Shown in pieces: positions 14,701 through 29,700 of a stretch of DNA of 64,000 nucleotides. Every line of letters starts with the position of its first letter. Position 1 is the stretch's first letter. Below the pieces are notes generated by a model. That model was not told the origin of the DNA. It ran no database searches and saw nothing but the letters and a program-made list of their open reading frames with translations. The DNA is taken from positions 31,969,622-32,033,621 of the forward strand of contig JAYGXS010000003.1 in the NCBI GenBank assembly GCA_036362985.1, read 5' to 3'. The translations under genes were made by a program, and so were the position numbers. Source of the stretch: Ligula intestinalis. Lineage: Eukaryota; Platyhelminthes; Cestoda; Diphyllobothriidea; Diphyllobothriidae.

Positions 14701-17700
14701 TTATAAGGTTTAGTCGCTATGATACTGCATATCTATAGAAATTAATGGCTAGCCCCTTCATCGAAGAAGATTGCTATTTCGTACGCTTTCTGCTTGGTGG
14801 CCAGCATGCAAGTCGCTATCTGCTGGTGCCTCCAAAATATACTGTGCCTTCTGTTCACGGACTTTGCTGCAAAGAGGAAGCATTCTCATCGACGATGAAT
14901 TCGGTTTTGTACCCCAGTATCCTCCTCCGGCGACCTTGCCCGAAAAGAAACAGCCGGGGGCAAACATCTGCTAAAAATTGTTCTGGTATTCAAATAAGCA
15001 TGCTTGCCATCAGGGTTTTCGAAATCCGCGAATGAGATTCGAACGAGTGCATGAGATGTGTCTTCAGTGAGTGGCCATAGATTGCGGGTTGCATCGGTTC
15101 GTACCTGTCGACTCCGGAGATAGGTACGCTCTACAAATATCAGTAAAAAATAATAGGCGGGCATGATTCAACCTATCTCGGTCAAGCGCAAACATTTCTG
15201 TGAGTAAAATTGCCGCTATCGAGTTACACATGCAGTCTGAAAAACTATCGGAGCACGCAGGTTCATATTCCCGCCACTTCCATAATGTGCGTGTCACCTC
15301 TTGGTGATAGCTCCAATCTTTCTAGGCTCGGTATGTGATTCGACCTGGCAGGGTTCACGCGCACTGGTGACTGCTTTTTGCGGCCTAGTCACGCTACAGG
15401 CTTATCAAAAGGTAGGCTAGCCAACATGTGTGAGCGAGAATAAGCTGTTGTCACCGCCGGGGCTGTACTGCTCACACCTTGGCGTGCTGACCTCACTATC
15501 GTGCTAATCTCCTCGCGTTATAGATGATCAGGCGCTTCGCGTGAGGGTAGTCGTCACGCCGTCCCCTAGCATATGATTGGCCTGCTTAAGACGGTCGTTT
15601 TGGCCTGCTCAGATGAACCATTCACAGACTTGGAGTGTTCCTCACGCTACAGGCTAAGACTCTCTAAGGTGAGACAAGGCCAGTCTAGTTCCTAATCGCG
15701 CACATGCTCTGAAGGGTCCCTACTTGCCAACCACGTCAATGCCTTTATTTGGTTTATTTTGTTTACATTTGTTGGCACAGCTTTGCAAAAGTAGTCAGGA
15801 TGGATTCACTGAAAGAGTCACAAATGACATTTTTAGCACCCGCAATCTTTGCAACTTTTGATTGACAGCCTACGCAAATTTCTCGAAGATTACATCAGTC
15901 ATCAAAAAAATTAAACTCTTACAGTTAAGACGTCTGAACGAGGAATGGATGAAGTGCGCGTGTGATTTGATTAGGGTTTAGGTTTCAGTTTTCACGAGAC
16001 TATTTCAACAGTCTTCCGTTAAAATTAACCAAAATAGACACTATCTACTGAAACAAAAAAAATGGGTGGTTAAGTAAATACTTGAGATTCCTTTTGGTCC
16101 TTAAAAATCTAGCAACTTCAGGAACCCTGAGAAGGAAGGAAATTAATCATTTTGGGAATAACTCACCGCTCTACTGTGACAGCTGCCCTACTTGTACCAT
16201 GCCATTTTTCAAATGTGAACGTGTCATTCGTATTGTGTGAAAAATGTTGATAAAATCACGCAAGTCCTACATCCTGCGGTGCAAATAAGGATACAATTAT
16301 ATATCGCAGCTGAAAACGCTTATTTTCTTCATCTGAGTTGGATTGTTGAAGTGCCGTGGTGTCAACCACCGGATCTGACGTTTTCTCACACCTAGTTTAA
16401 GTAAATCCCAAGTGCTACGTAATTATTTAAAGCCGTTTCGACCTTCCCCACAGATATATGTGGGAGACGATACGCTCAAAATTCTTCTTGCATCCCGAAT
16501 CTGCCAAGTCTGCTCGACTTGTGTTATTCGCTATCTGCCGAGTCATCATTGCGCGAGCTTTCGCTTAGCCAGCGCAACCTCGCTTCCTGACACTGATTGG
16601 CTAATTAATGTTTACGGCAACAGCCAATCAGGTATCGGCATAGAAGGGCACGCGCAATCACCGCTACAGGTAGCATGCTCTGCATCGTACTTTCTGTACT
16701 CATTTGTGCACTTCAGCCAGCGCTTGGGTTTCCTACTCGCTTTGTGCCGTTAGTCTCCTCTTCCTCTCTGAGTCGCAGTCGGTTCGGGAATGTGTGTGTT
16801 ACGAGTGCGGCTTCCAGGCTCTGCTTACGTTTCCGAATCCGTGCAAATTATTATCGATTTCAGTTAGCATGACTGACTGCGTGACATTCAAACCTGAATT
16901 TCGACAGGAGCTTCAGTCTTTCCGTTGTTCGTACAGATATTTGGCGCCTGCAGGATTCTCTCCGCAGTCTGCACGGTCTCTGCAGGGAAATAAGGTCGTC
17001 ACTCATTGATGAACGCTCAACCGACTGTCCACGGAACTCATTTTTCCCGCTCTGCCAAAGTCCTGACAACCGTACCAGCTGGTAGTATAGGCAGATAGTA
17101 TTACTAGCAAAGACAGGGGAGACTGAGATGGCCATTTCTGGCTTATTAGACGTCGTCTGACTGGCTAACGACGGCTAACAAGCCAGAAATGACCATCAAG
17201 TCTCCCACGTCTTTGCCGGTAATACTATTTGCCTAAATCCGATAGTCTATGTCCACACTGTTGCGGGAATATTTGGCGGGTCCGAAGGCCTCATTAATTG
17301 CCGATATTTTTTTCAAGTTGCTAAGGTAATCAAGGCGGGTTGCAGACAGATCGGTGTGGTTTCGACGCCCTAGCTTGTGTGACATATGATCGTCGCCTAG
17401 AGTCACTGCCTTAACGGCGTCCTGGTGGAAGAGATGATCCATCTGTGCAGCATGGGTAGCCTCTTCTGACTTTGGACCAATTCTAAGCCAAAAGACAGCA
17501 CTATGTTTCCTCGTCAAAAGCTTTGAAACCTGCTTTTTAGACGTACATTCTGCCTTCCTTGATTAAGGACCGCATTCTTCAGGCGAATCGCCCATCGGCT
17601 ACGTTTTGAGTCAGGCCTATGAATGACCGCTAATCCATGTGGATTCTGAAAACTAGGGTTTTCCTGCCAAGTCTGCTCCGTCATTACCTGCGCTATTTTA

Positions 17701-20700
17701 ATTTTGTCACTCAACTCATTCGAGAGAGCCGAATCTTTTAAACTAACACTCACAGATACCGCTTCTCTCTGAAGAACTTTTTCAGATGTTTGATGCGGTC
17801 TCGCTCGTTGAGTGGTGAGGTAAAGCGAGGTTTCACTGATGTGTACCTTCTGTTGTGGCCCTCTATACGTGAGCTTTTAGTATGCATTCTATACGTTGTT
17901 AACCTTTATCAATCGGCATGAAGTCCTTGGCCTTACTTCACTTTGGCAAAACGCACTCTAGGACATATTTTCTTGTCAGCCGTCTGCGAGGAGTGATGTT
18001 CATGCGGTAGTAGACGTCTTAGAAATACGTTTTATACTTATTCTGGCTAGTTAAAAACCACTGCTGGCTGTTCCCTACTTGCGATACCTGTCAATATTTA
18101 GATTAAATTTACAGAAATGCGGAAACTTCGGTAAAGTCATTCACCAATCTGATTATACATCAGAACATCTTCAGTCTTCTTCGTGATAGCCTAAGAAGGC
18201 TGCGAACTACACGAAAGAGAATAAGTTCTGTTGATGATCCACTATATAGTAACCTTTTCTTATTTTAACTAGTAACCGACGGATTATCAGACCTGTGATT
18301 CAGCGGTCGAGATTTTTCGTCACCTCACCCTCAATAAAGGATTCTTTCTTCGAATCCCCGTTACCAAACCTCCTGGGCGAGCTATGATTAGTGTAAGACG
18401 ATTAGCAGGCCAGAAAATGTCTTCCTTATCTTTGTTGATAGTATAGTTTTATTACAATTTTTCAGACAAAGCCGCGGCTTTCTTAAGGTCGAGTACCACA
18501 CCCTGAACCCCATTTAGAATTTAATTCATTTGACCCAGTTGGGAAAATTAGGCGACCTCGGTGGGATTCTGACTAATGCTAACGGCTCGGGGAGCCTCGT
18601 AGGTCAGTCGGCCGGATCGTTGGTTGTACTAAAGCCTTCTTATTGGCAGAGTGAATACCAAGCCCACCGAGACGGTCGAGGTTTTCAAAAATGGGGCAAA
18701 TTAATAATTCAGATCTACAAAAGCCCCCCTCCCNNNNNNNNNNAAAATAAATTTTGTTCCAGTGTTCGACCATATGTCTCCTTTACCAATGGATTCTTGA
18801 TTATTTGCCTAGGAAATCCTGTCTTGGCAGTCCGCATACTATATCAGAGTTTTCGTATTCTACACCTTGAAGTAGGCTGGATGGGTAAAATCAATCCAAT
18901 TTTGTTGAAACTCATGGCTACCGGTGGGGCCTCGTAGCTTAGTCAGCGAGAGCGTTGGCTTTAGAAAAGCCTTCCCCTTACTGGCATGGTTTCGGTTCCC
19001 ACACAGGCCATCGAGTTTTCACACTTGCGTCAAATTAATTGTTCAAGCCTGCCGAAAACCCTATTAGCCGAAGCTTGCTTACTAATTGGTGCTGCTGAAT
19101 ATTTTAGTCATTTTATTTTAAGCAGACATCCATCGGAACACGTTTTCAAGGTCAAAAAACAGAGCATGGTGTACTCGCCTTCTTCCGGTAATAAAGAGAT
19201 TATTCGTGTTTACGCCAACTTACTTCCGGCATTTCAGCTGGCAACAGCCTGCTGCCTCTCCCATATGTACACTCATGAGTCCCGTGGAAAAATGCAAAAG
19301 GTATATTGGCGAGTATATGTTTACCTTCGATAAATTCTCTTCAGGCCTTACACTTACAGAGCTATGTAAATAGGCACAGTATGCGGGTAAGTAGAAACAA
19401 TTGTTCTGTTGCCGGGGTTGGAATAAAACAAACTTGTAGTCAATGAATTCCGCTTAGCGTCAGCGGGTTGGTGGCCACCGGGAAATTTAATTACATGCAG
19501 ATGACAAAAATTGTGGCTTTCAGCCAGGGTAGCTGCGGTGCTTGTTTGAAGTTCTTATGTGCGCACAGTACCGGCTTGCGTAACCCGATTATGGTCTTGT
19601 CTACCGTAGCCCACGCAGACACTGTCCATGGAATCTATGGAGCTTGAGAGGACCTTGTAAATCACCCGGAAAGCCCCTCTGGTATAAGCGTGATGATCTG
19701 TCCATACAATGTATGCGAGACGAGAGCTGTTCGTATTCTTTATTTGGCCCTTTACTAACCAAGTTGGATGATTTTTCGCGTTTTCGTTTAAACAAACGTC
19801 AGCTCGCGCAATCAATATATTCTGAACCAAAAGAGTAAGTAGACAAATAAGAGCACATAGCGGTGGTCTGGGTTGGTCGGCTGTCCTTGACCTCTCCAGC
19901 TAGAATGGGAGTAACCGAGAATAGAACATGGGCGTTGACGACTGGAAAGGTGCTTGATACAGCTTGATATAGGTGCCTTCTTAAAAGTTCACTTATAGTA
20001 TACCCCCCAAAAATAAGACTAGTGAAAATTCGCTTCTTGCCAACTGCTAGCACCGGAGGCTCTGGTGATCTTTTGGTCACGGTCTTAACAGTTAATCTAT
20101 CTGGATAACCGTTCTATTGAAAAACATTTTCTACAACGTTAAGCTCTCCTTCAATCCCATCACCCGAGCAAATCCTTTTATCCTTTGTATGAAAGACCGC
20201 ACTAATATACATTTAAATTTTGGCAGGTACGAAATTTGTACATTGAACGGACCATAAGATTGATGCTGCGCTGAATCCTGTCTGTATATTGTACTGGTTT
20301 AAATAACCACATAAGTGTACTAGCCTGAAGAGAACGTATCGAAAGCAAATTTATGCTCGTCAAACTGCCCTCTGAACTTCATGATTATAATCCCTTTTGA
20401 GTAACTTCTTCACTAATTCTTTATTGGCTCGATGAAACCTATTTAAATTGTCTTAATTCAAATTAAGACGGTGTCAAACAACGTCGTCAGCTTATTGCCG
20501 CCTAGCTACGGTGCAGCGGCAGCTACCACCTTCGCCGCTATGGAACCAATCCATTTTCTTCGGTAGAGCCCAATGAGATGCGCTCACAGCAAACGGTGCA
20601 CAGTCCTGCGAAGTAGTTATATTAGTAGTAGCGATGTTACTGGTAGTCAGGAAGTCAGGGTAGGCGAACGAACGTTTAAGATTTATTCATCGTCAGACAA

Positions 20701-23700
20701 ATACAATAATGATAAGAGAGAATAGAATTAACAAAAGTTTAAGCAATCAATCAGCAGGAATTAGGGGGGACAGGGGGCGATGGGAGGAGGGATGGGTCCC
20801 ACAATTAGTTCATGTCACCTGATCGTCTCTTCACCGCTTCGCAGCGTAGGAACACCAGTTGTCACTGCCTTATCACCGCATAGCTGCGCGGTCGGAGGTG
20901 TGCGGACGGATTTTGAATTGATCTTCGGTGATGATGATTTAATCGAAAACGTTTGTTTGCCTATTTCGACTTCCTGAATGCTTACGTGGGTACTTGTTGT
21001 GGTAGTAGTAACAGCAATGACAGTGATGGGGTACAAAGAATAATCGTGATGGTAGCCATAGTTATACTTGTAGATAAAGTATTAGCAGTATGCGTAGTAA
21101 AGTAAGTGTAGCAATCTTGCTTGATTTTGAAGCACCAAGTTACCATACCGTTTTCGAACCGGTCTCTGGCCAAGAGGCTTCAGTGGTTTGTGGTTGTTAG
21201 AGTAGCCACTACCTTTCCCGCCATAACGGGAAAACCGTCCCGTCGCCTTTTATGTTTCTGTTTGTTAAATTGCTGCCTACAGAGTTTTACCTCAAATATT
21301 TGATTCACTGGGCAACTTAGACAATATTGTTTTGTTAAGCTTCATGCTCTGGCGCGATCGTCTGTGAAAATCACACACAGGAGTGGGCTTGCTGTGCATG
21401 GTCAACGACTGCGAGCTGTGAAGCTGGACTTTACTTAAAATTACTTACCGCCGATATTGAGATTATTTGCGACCAAAAAGCCTACTCACTTGTATGCGTA
21501 GCCGACCAAAGGTCAAAGAGGTGTCGGCAGTCATGTTTGCATTCAGTGTCGCTATGTGACTGGTGCACTGGTCTATCGGGAATTCAATAAGCTCAAATGG
21601 GGTTGCCTTCCGCGTAGAACTGCGGTTAAGGACGAGAAAGCATAGCACGTGCCTTGAGTTAGACAGCAAAAAGCCTTACCGGCTCAGCTCTTTACGCAGT
21701 GGCCATGAAGGACTCTGAAACGGGCTGTGTTTGGCAACGCCCATGAAACGCACACAACTGCAAAGTCTCCTTCGCTAGCTTTTTGTCCTGTTGTTATGCT
21801 GAACGAAGGAACCAGAAAAGGAGTAGTGATAGGGCAAAGGTGAAGAAAAATGGGGGAGGAAGGGCCGGAGAAGGAGGAAAAATGTGAGTAGAGTAATAAA
21901 AATAAAATTTTTTTTTGTTATGTGTTCTTAAAAACAAAATCTCGAGCTTTAACTCTAATTTTAATCGACTAAACGTTTTCATCTTAAATGCAGGTGACAG
22001 TTTCAAGTCTTAAGTTGGCTGTAGTCTTTAAGATTGTGGCGACGATGGCAGGCGATACTAACTGTGCCTGAGCTAAGTTGCCATAAGCCAGAAGTATCTT
22101 TTCACTGATCACGCAAACATCTGCTCAATAACTTGTTTCTCCATTAAGCGCAACTATTTTTTGTTAACTTTAAACGGTTGCGAGACGCCCTAGTAACGGG
22201 ATAACGAGGAGTTTTGTTTCTTAGCGACGAACTATAAACAGAAGGCTGACTTTGGGAACGAACACCTTTATGACATGTAACCATTGGCTGTGAAAGAAGC
22301 TCCATCGCGTGGCCATCACCTAGCGAACCAAGGACCTAGATCATTGATTGCTGTTTAATCGATATATTACGTTATATTATGATATGTATAGATATATATA
22401 TATATATATATATATTGGATCACCACCAGAATCTGTTTATTAAGGGTCTTATTTTTCCCTTACTTATCTAGGCTCTTCAGTACAACTGTGTTGTAAAAAA
22501 ACTGAAGTGTGTAGATTTTGTAGCCATCGCTAACGGACTCAATTCAAGTCTGGTAATTTAAATACAAATGAAAACGAAAGCGAAATGAACTGTCGTCTGA
22601 ATTTCATGCATCCTTTAGCTGTCTTATTGACTGATTATTACTAAGACGTATAACTATGACTTCACGGAAGTTGAACTGATACTGAACTCGAGTGGCTCTG
22701 GACGCCACCTATGAATTCGGATTTCCTCCGGCTAATCGCCAGTTTGTCACCGTGCGCCTTCGTATTTTGGTGAACATGCTTCTTCTAGATGGAATTTGTA
22801 TCCACGGTTGCACTCTCATCAGCAGATGAAAGGCATCTTTCGCTCGCTGAATAATATCTTTCTCGCTCTAATCACCTGGCCTCGAGAAATTGCGCCTGAC
22901 TGAGTTTCACTCCCTGTGTAACTCAAACCCTCGGTGCGTGCTCTGGGGCTTAATTGCATATCAGTTCGCCAAAGCAAAATTTTGTCAGGCGAATATCCCG
23001 CGACTTTAAGTCATCATTTATTGCTCCTACAAATTCCGCAAGGACATGTGTGAACTCGAGCCTTTTGGTTACTACAAGTGTAAAACACACGTAAACAAAT
23101 TTATTTATGAAGAAGACGACTCGATCGCTGAGACAATACATTATTCACCTGACGTTTCGACATCCGGTGCAGGTTCATCATCAGAAACATGAGCAGGAAA
23201 CGGTGGCAGATCAAGTTGTATTTCAAAGTATAGTTTTGTGAAGAGTTGTGATACCCAGTCTGTTTTTCTACCTTCGCAATAATTTTGACGACAGATGAGG
23301 ACCTCCAAGAATAGGAGCATACATGTCAGTAAAGCCCGAAATAAGTTGGGTCTTAAAGCTTCTGGTGCGTTTATGACACTTCCAGTCAAGCATTGAAATT
23401 CCATCTTCGCAAACCCATACCTTTTGAGATGTTTTCTTAACCAGCGCAGCATTGAGTAAAAGCATATTTTTTCATTTACACTTGCTTACATTTGACGCTA
23501 AGGTAGATCCAGTGGCCGCCTTTAAAGTTTACTGGGTGGTTTTAAGCTAATAGAGGACTGTCATTTCCATATATAGTAACAGTCACACAGTAGTTACTTT
23601 ATCTCAAAAGCCGTGCATGTTTTGGACACAGATGCGGAGAAGGCGAGATTTTTATTATTATTAGCTAGCGATTGATACTATTTTATCCCCTTTTCCTCAG

Positions 23701-26700
23701 TTATAATTTCGAAGTAAAATGCACATTTTTCGACTGAGTGGGCTGATAGTTATGCTCCGTGCAGCCAGGTTACAGGCATGCACATATGCTAGATAATCAA
23801 ACTCGTGAAATACGCGCAAGTTCACGAAAAATATTCCCTAATGCGCTCGATCACAGCGTGCAAGGTAGGTGGGTATGAGTGGGTGCGTAGGTGTTGATTA
23901 AGGCAGAAGAACATTACCGAAAGAGACCATGCAAACTAGAATTACATTTCTGAATTATTCGCCCTCATCAGCTAGCCGAGCCCAACCTTAAGTGGGGACC
24001 ACCCATTAATGTAAATATTCCCGATTGAGACTGGCCAGACAACGAGCCCGGAGCTCGATGGGTTGGAGAAGTGAAGTTATCGTCAGCAGATTGCATGTTC
24101 CAGCTTCGGGTACCGCAACCCCAGGGTCCGATTTGGCTGACTGATGGTGGCTAATAAGCCCGAAACGACCGTTCCAGTCTCCCGAGCCTTTGTCGGCAAT
24201 GTCAGTCTGCGTGTACTAATAGCCGCTGTGTGGCTAATGGCAGTTGTCTTGCCATTGGATCAAGGATGGTGGGCAGGACAGAGTGTGACAGATGCTCTGC
24301 AAGTTTGTTACACACTGTAGAAAAGGGTTCTGCGCAAGCCTTCGGTAATCTACGCACTCCATGGAGCATACAATGGGCGTTTTGTTTGTTGTTATTGTCC
24401 TTGCTAGAATGAAGGAACATGCTTTTCATTTGCAACTATTTCCTGCCACGTAGTCTTCCACGAGTCTGTAACTGACCCCCTCCGCCCCCCCCAACCAATA
24501 GCGAACACTGATAGCGACCATTTCTTTTCACCACTCACCGCGGCTCCCCTAAACCTCCGTATGGTAGCACAATTTAACCCACTCAATTGCTTTGCCCAAA
24601 CGAGTTGGGGCAACAGAAGCTTATGTAGCCCCACTCATTAAGCCCTATAACTTGCATGTTTACCTACGAAAACGGTGGTTATCGGGTTTTATGGGCGGGG
24701 AATTAGGACACGCAGTGGAATATACTTAAATAAAAGCTCAATGCATTTTTATTTGCTCTGTATTTAGAAGTGTCGTTGATTTAGATCTGTAGATTTCCCT
24801 ACTCTGTATTATCCTTTAACTAATTGCAGAAAAACCCGATTATCAAATTGCAGGTTTCTTGAATTTCCTGAAAAATTGAAATGGTGATTAGGAGGTCGTC
24901 TACTTCAACTTACCTGTAGGCCAATTTACCGCTCTAAAGTTAGATTAGTATAGGTCGCGGCGCGAATTGCCGCGCACACCTTCAATTTACATGCGGAACG
25001 ACCTGCTCCCAGTGGCCGCGGGAAGCAACTTTGACTACATTTTTTACTTTACACTTACTTCTGAAATTTTTTACCTTGCCTAACCTATTTCACCACCCTA
25101 CAAAACGCTATAACCACCCTTTTTGCAGGAAAAAATGCTGGGACTAGGGGTGTATGAGTGGGCCTACATAAGTTACTTTTTCCGACTACACTTGGGGGTT
25201 GTCCCTGTGCCAACCAAGAAACAACGTGTCTGACTGAATGGATAATAGTTTTGTTATCTGTAAACAGCATTTCGTGACCTCCACCAAAAATCGTACATAT
25301 TGGTATAAAATGGGAGGGGTGTAAAAATGACATATTACTACATAAGCTACTTTGCCCGATTTGGTAGTAGAAACTCATGACATTGCCTCTAAATCATGCT
25401 TTTTTAAGAGGCCTGTTCTGTTTGTTCCCATCTGTTTCTTACGCCTTCTACCACATCGCTGCGATGGTGCCTAGAGCCAATGGACTCCCTTATCCATATG
25501 TTGATAAAAATTGGTAGTGAGCGCAGCTATTTGAAGTGTTTTCAGTGCTAGGGTTGAAAGCATATGCATAAACGCCTTTTTTAATGCTTTTTCGTCCACA
25601 GAAATTACTGAGGAGGCTGTTAAAATATACCTAATTTGTTGCGTACATCCAGGGGCACTGGCGGAAAAGTGAAGGCCATTATAGCGAATTTTTGCCCCAG
25701 AGCATAAGCTTTGACATCACTCCACCCTTTTATGTGTGTTTAGGAGCCACTTAATTCCCGTTGGTATTGTATTTGTAGTACCTCAAGTCACAGTACACAC
25801 CATAAACAACTCAGTAGTAAGACGTTGTTTACAATGGCCCAAAGGGGCCTTCGCACGTGATTGAGCGTCAGAGTACGCACTTTTCAATGCATATGTGGTA
25901 GACGACTTATAACGTATAAACGCCTAATGTAGGCCACATGTGGTCCCCTTTGCACGGGAACCTTGGCAACCGCTCGTAAAATAGCATTAATTGAAAATGC
26001 AACTTTAGTATTGCACATCTGTGAAATGATAATTTTGAATATTTTTAAAGGCGAAGTCATATTTTCAAAGAATCACTGTCTTTGTTATGTGGACAACGCA
26101 TCCTTCGCTTTCAAAATATACTCTCAAGACGGGCCCCATAGTACATGCCCAGGGGCGGGCATGTTAGTGGCGGTCGTGGGTGCAAACTCAGACACCAGCC
26201 ACCCGGGGCCTTTATGGCCCTCCCATTCCGCGGGATCTGATTCAGACACTGTTATGACCCACACTTGGTACTTTTAATGAGCACGGACGGTGAGTTAGCC
26301 GACCGGTTTTTAAAGACCCGTACGAGGGAAGCAAGAGAAGACGAGCGAGCAAGAGACAGTCTGTATTCAAACAAAGCATGTTAGCGCAAGCCGTTCTCCC
26401 ACAAAGGCTGAATGAATTTAGGGGGGCGCGAGACAAACACAGTCCGAGACAATTGGCCAATCAGAATTTAGGAGACACGCTGACCGGCAGCCAGGTAGCT
26501 CGCAATGCATTTGTGTGTGTTGACACATCATGCGAATAGCGGCATTCCCAACAGGCACGATGGCTTCTGTCACCTGTGCGCAATCACGCTATCAGTCTTT
26601 TTGAGTCCGTCTTGACACCGTGCTCGCGCGGGTGAGGTAAGCGAGAGTGCAGTGGATGCAATGCAAGTCTTTTTTTTCCTAAAAAGTAATTCACGCATAA

Positions 26701-29700
26701 GTCATGGCCCCTGTATCAACACGCTGTGGAGCACACTGCCGACATCGTCAGTATCTATGGTCGAACTGGCGGATCTCAAAAATGTTCCTTTGAAAGCATG
26801 TCAAGCAATCTGGACTTTTAACATCGAAATCAAGTAACGAGTTGACGTAAGGTGCGAAAAGTAACTGCGGGTCTATTTGGGTTGGGAAATGGCTGAATTT
26901 ATATTGTGGCTTGAAAGATAGCCGACCGAGAGTAAGTGTGCTTAGGTATGTGAAGTATTCAGGGGCCGTATGGCATGGTGACTGGTGTTGTAATCTTATT
27001 CAAGCACCTATGTTTTAGGCCCTTCCACCTACTCTAAAAAATGCTGATGAAATATTTTTGAAAAGTCTGTGATTCATGAGATGAATTGATTGAAACTGGT
27101 AGGTTCAAAAGGTCGTACGGTAATCAGAGAAATTGGGCAAGCGGAAACTGCGGTGTAGGCGAAGCCTTTGAACCAGGGTTGGATCATAGATCAAAAACAG
27201 AATCTAACCGCGAGATCTCACGCCAGCATGCCCCTGCTCACTTTCCGTTGATACTATATCCATCGAACCACAATTAGCTGATTCAGAAAAAAATGATTAC
27301 TTGCTTAATCGCAAGAATCGTGTCCTTCGCCTTTGATGACTGTGCACTTACAATGTGGATTGCATGAAGGCCATTAAAAAATTATGGTTAATTTGTTTAG
27401 ATGAAAACTGTTTTTGGGAGGGATTCATCGTAGGATCGCCCAATGGCAAAAGTCCCCCGGCCCGCGTTTTAACAAAATTTGTGGTTTAATGATAAATGTG
27501 TGTGATAGCTGCGCAATAAGGAATAAAATAAAGCCGATTGTTATTGTTTTACTGAAGTAAAAATGTAAGTTAACATCTTCTTCGGAAAGGATAAAAAGTC
27601 GCTAAAAGAAATCCATAGATTAAGAAAAACCATTTGAACAAATCCTGTTGGTTAACATAATCAAGGAATTGTTTGAATAGGTTTAAATTCAACCAACTGA
27701 AACTGTGTAAGTAGTTATTTTAAGAATTATTAGTACCCTTCCTCAGACGGCTCTCCTATTAATCCTACCCTGTTTATTGCAAGTTGTTTTATTGGGTGCA
27801 AGGGAGTTGGTATTGATAGAATGCTAATTATGACCTATTTCGATTAATTTTTTTATTGTTTCGCTTCTTTCCGGAAACTTGCGCCGGCTGTTCCAGAACT
27901 TAATCAACACAGAAAAGTTGTACCATTTTGAAATCCAACACCTTGATTCCAAGACACTGAGTTGAAACATGATAGAGTTTCCGAAACATAAGGTAACTGC
28001 TGTCGGAGTCTACGCCTTCACGTGCCATCAATGACCTATGGGAACGGTAGTTTACAAAACCAAACAACGCGTCTACGCGTGCCACACACGCGCCTTCCCC
28101 TGCAGATTTTTACAAAAACAACCAAGTGGGATTGTCAGGGAGGCCACATGCAGATAGAACTACTGAATTTGATTATCCATCCTAAGAGGAGGGTTTATCG
28201 GAGAGAGTCGGTCTCGTAGCTGAGACTGGTAGTGCCTCTAAATTGACTGAATACTTAATATCCCAGAGGACTCAGTTCGACATCCTAGGTGCACGATCTA
28301 CTTGAGCTGCATTAAGGCAAGGGGACCAAAAATTTCCATTCTCATGACCTTATCGTTTTACTAACACTTCTCAATATTTAATAATTGTACGCTAGTTGAT
28401 CGGGTGTAGCTGTTGGGATAGGTCAAAACGGACATTTTACTTATCAATATTTGACCAAAATATCCCATTTTGCGCTTTTCCTACCTGCTCTTACTTGATT
28501 CATCCCTCACTTACAGGCCCGCAGCGCATTGAAAGCGAGCTGCTTCCACAGATCTGGTCACAACTCAATGAACGTCCTCCAAGAGCCCTGCGCAAACTGC
28601 TTGTCTCTGCATGTGGTGTCATCGCACCCACCACTCCGGTACGTCTGCATTTTTAGGATCAGTTTTTCGCACCCACTATCGCTGTTGCTCAGGCTACGTA
28701 GGCTTCTTCAGCCAGTCAGTCAGCCAGCCGACCAGACCTCAACCCTAGGTTTTGATAATGTGTTGAGCAATTCGCATCGCTTTGCGGATGCTCCTTGAAA
28801 ATCTCTCTGTCAAAATGCGTTGAAAGCCATGGCTTGGAAGATTGCCAACTGTTGGCCCTACCTCGGCTCCTCTTTTAGAACTGAAAATCTGGCTGCAATG
28901 CTTTCATCTTAATTTGGTCTCTATGAGACTCACGCATATTAGATCCAGGTCACCGTTATGGTGCCTGTACTGGAGACCAAATCATGAACCAACAAAAATT
29001 ACTGTACACATTATTTTGGTGATCCATTTTTTATCAATAAGTTATCAGTAACCATCACTGTGTCGGTGAGTAGACATGGGGAACTTAGCACGGCAACGCT
29101 AATTGTCGGTATCGACGGTACTAAGTTATATATACACCAAGCTGGACACACGCAAGTTATTCTTTTGTAATAGATTTGTCGAAACTTGGAATGCTCTGCC
29201 CTTTACTGATGTTATGTTCGCTTCCTTTGAGGTCTGTAAGCGAAAGTTAGATGGCTATAGCAATGCCCACTCTGACACTAGCCAACTTCTGCGGTCTTAG
29301 CACAGGCAGAAAATATCGTATTACTAAAGTATTACTTTTTACATTTAAGTAACACTTATGTATTGAAGTTTGAAAGTTATGCCAAACGTTGCGAATAGCC
29401 CATCACTTAGATAACCCCAGGACTCGAAGGCTTTCATCATGGGGGCTATGCCAAACATCCTGGCTGAGATCGGACATTAGATGCAGGATGTGGATTTTAA
29501 GCAACAAATTTTGATCTACGCATCTTTTGTCCGTACTGTGTGGACATTGCGAGTATTCCTTATTTGAGCTAAAAGACACGTCAGCACGAGCATACTTCTT
29601 ATCAAATCCCGACCAGTTCACGTTCAGTAAGTATCACTCAGTGTATTTGGAGTAAATGACCGAAGCCCTTAAAAACTCCATTGAAATGGTACAGGAATGC

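Larger units (their letters stand above)
9961..28516 (+). other. RELCH intron 2 (18.6 kb)
   Basis: This is the largest intron seen. It contains a Penelope-like GIY-YIG remnant (11958-12176), ACGTTTCGG-family copies (13186-13335, 14610-14740, 23107-23190), the SINE hairpin (17090-17233), a second tRNA-like repeat family on both sides of the N gap (18586-19010), a repeat shared with 61 kb (19296-19720), an AT repeat and a Penelope-like RT fragment (23190-23340). Long parts, including 10020-11850, 15310-16500, 20100-22380 and 24640-28200, show nothing I can name. Confidence 0.6.

Noticed and set aside
15388..15656. Possible tandem repeat (TCACGCTACAGGCT twice, 253 bases apart)
   Set aside because: Only one 14-base word is shared, so it is insufficient to call a repeat unit.
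18530..18937. Open frame of 135 codons crossing the N gap
   Set aside because: It exists only because N codons are read as unknown residues, and it covers a tRNA-like repeat.
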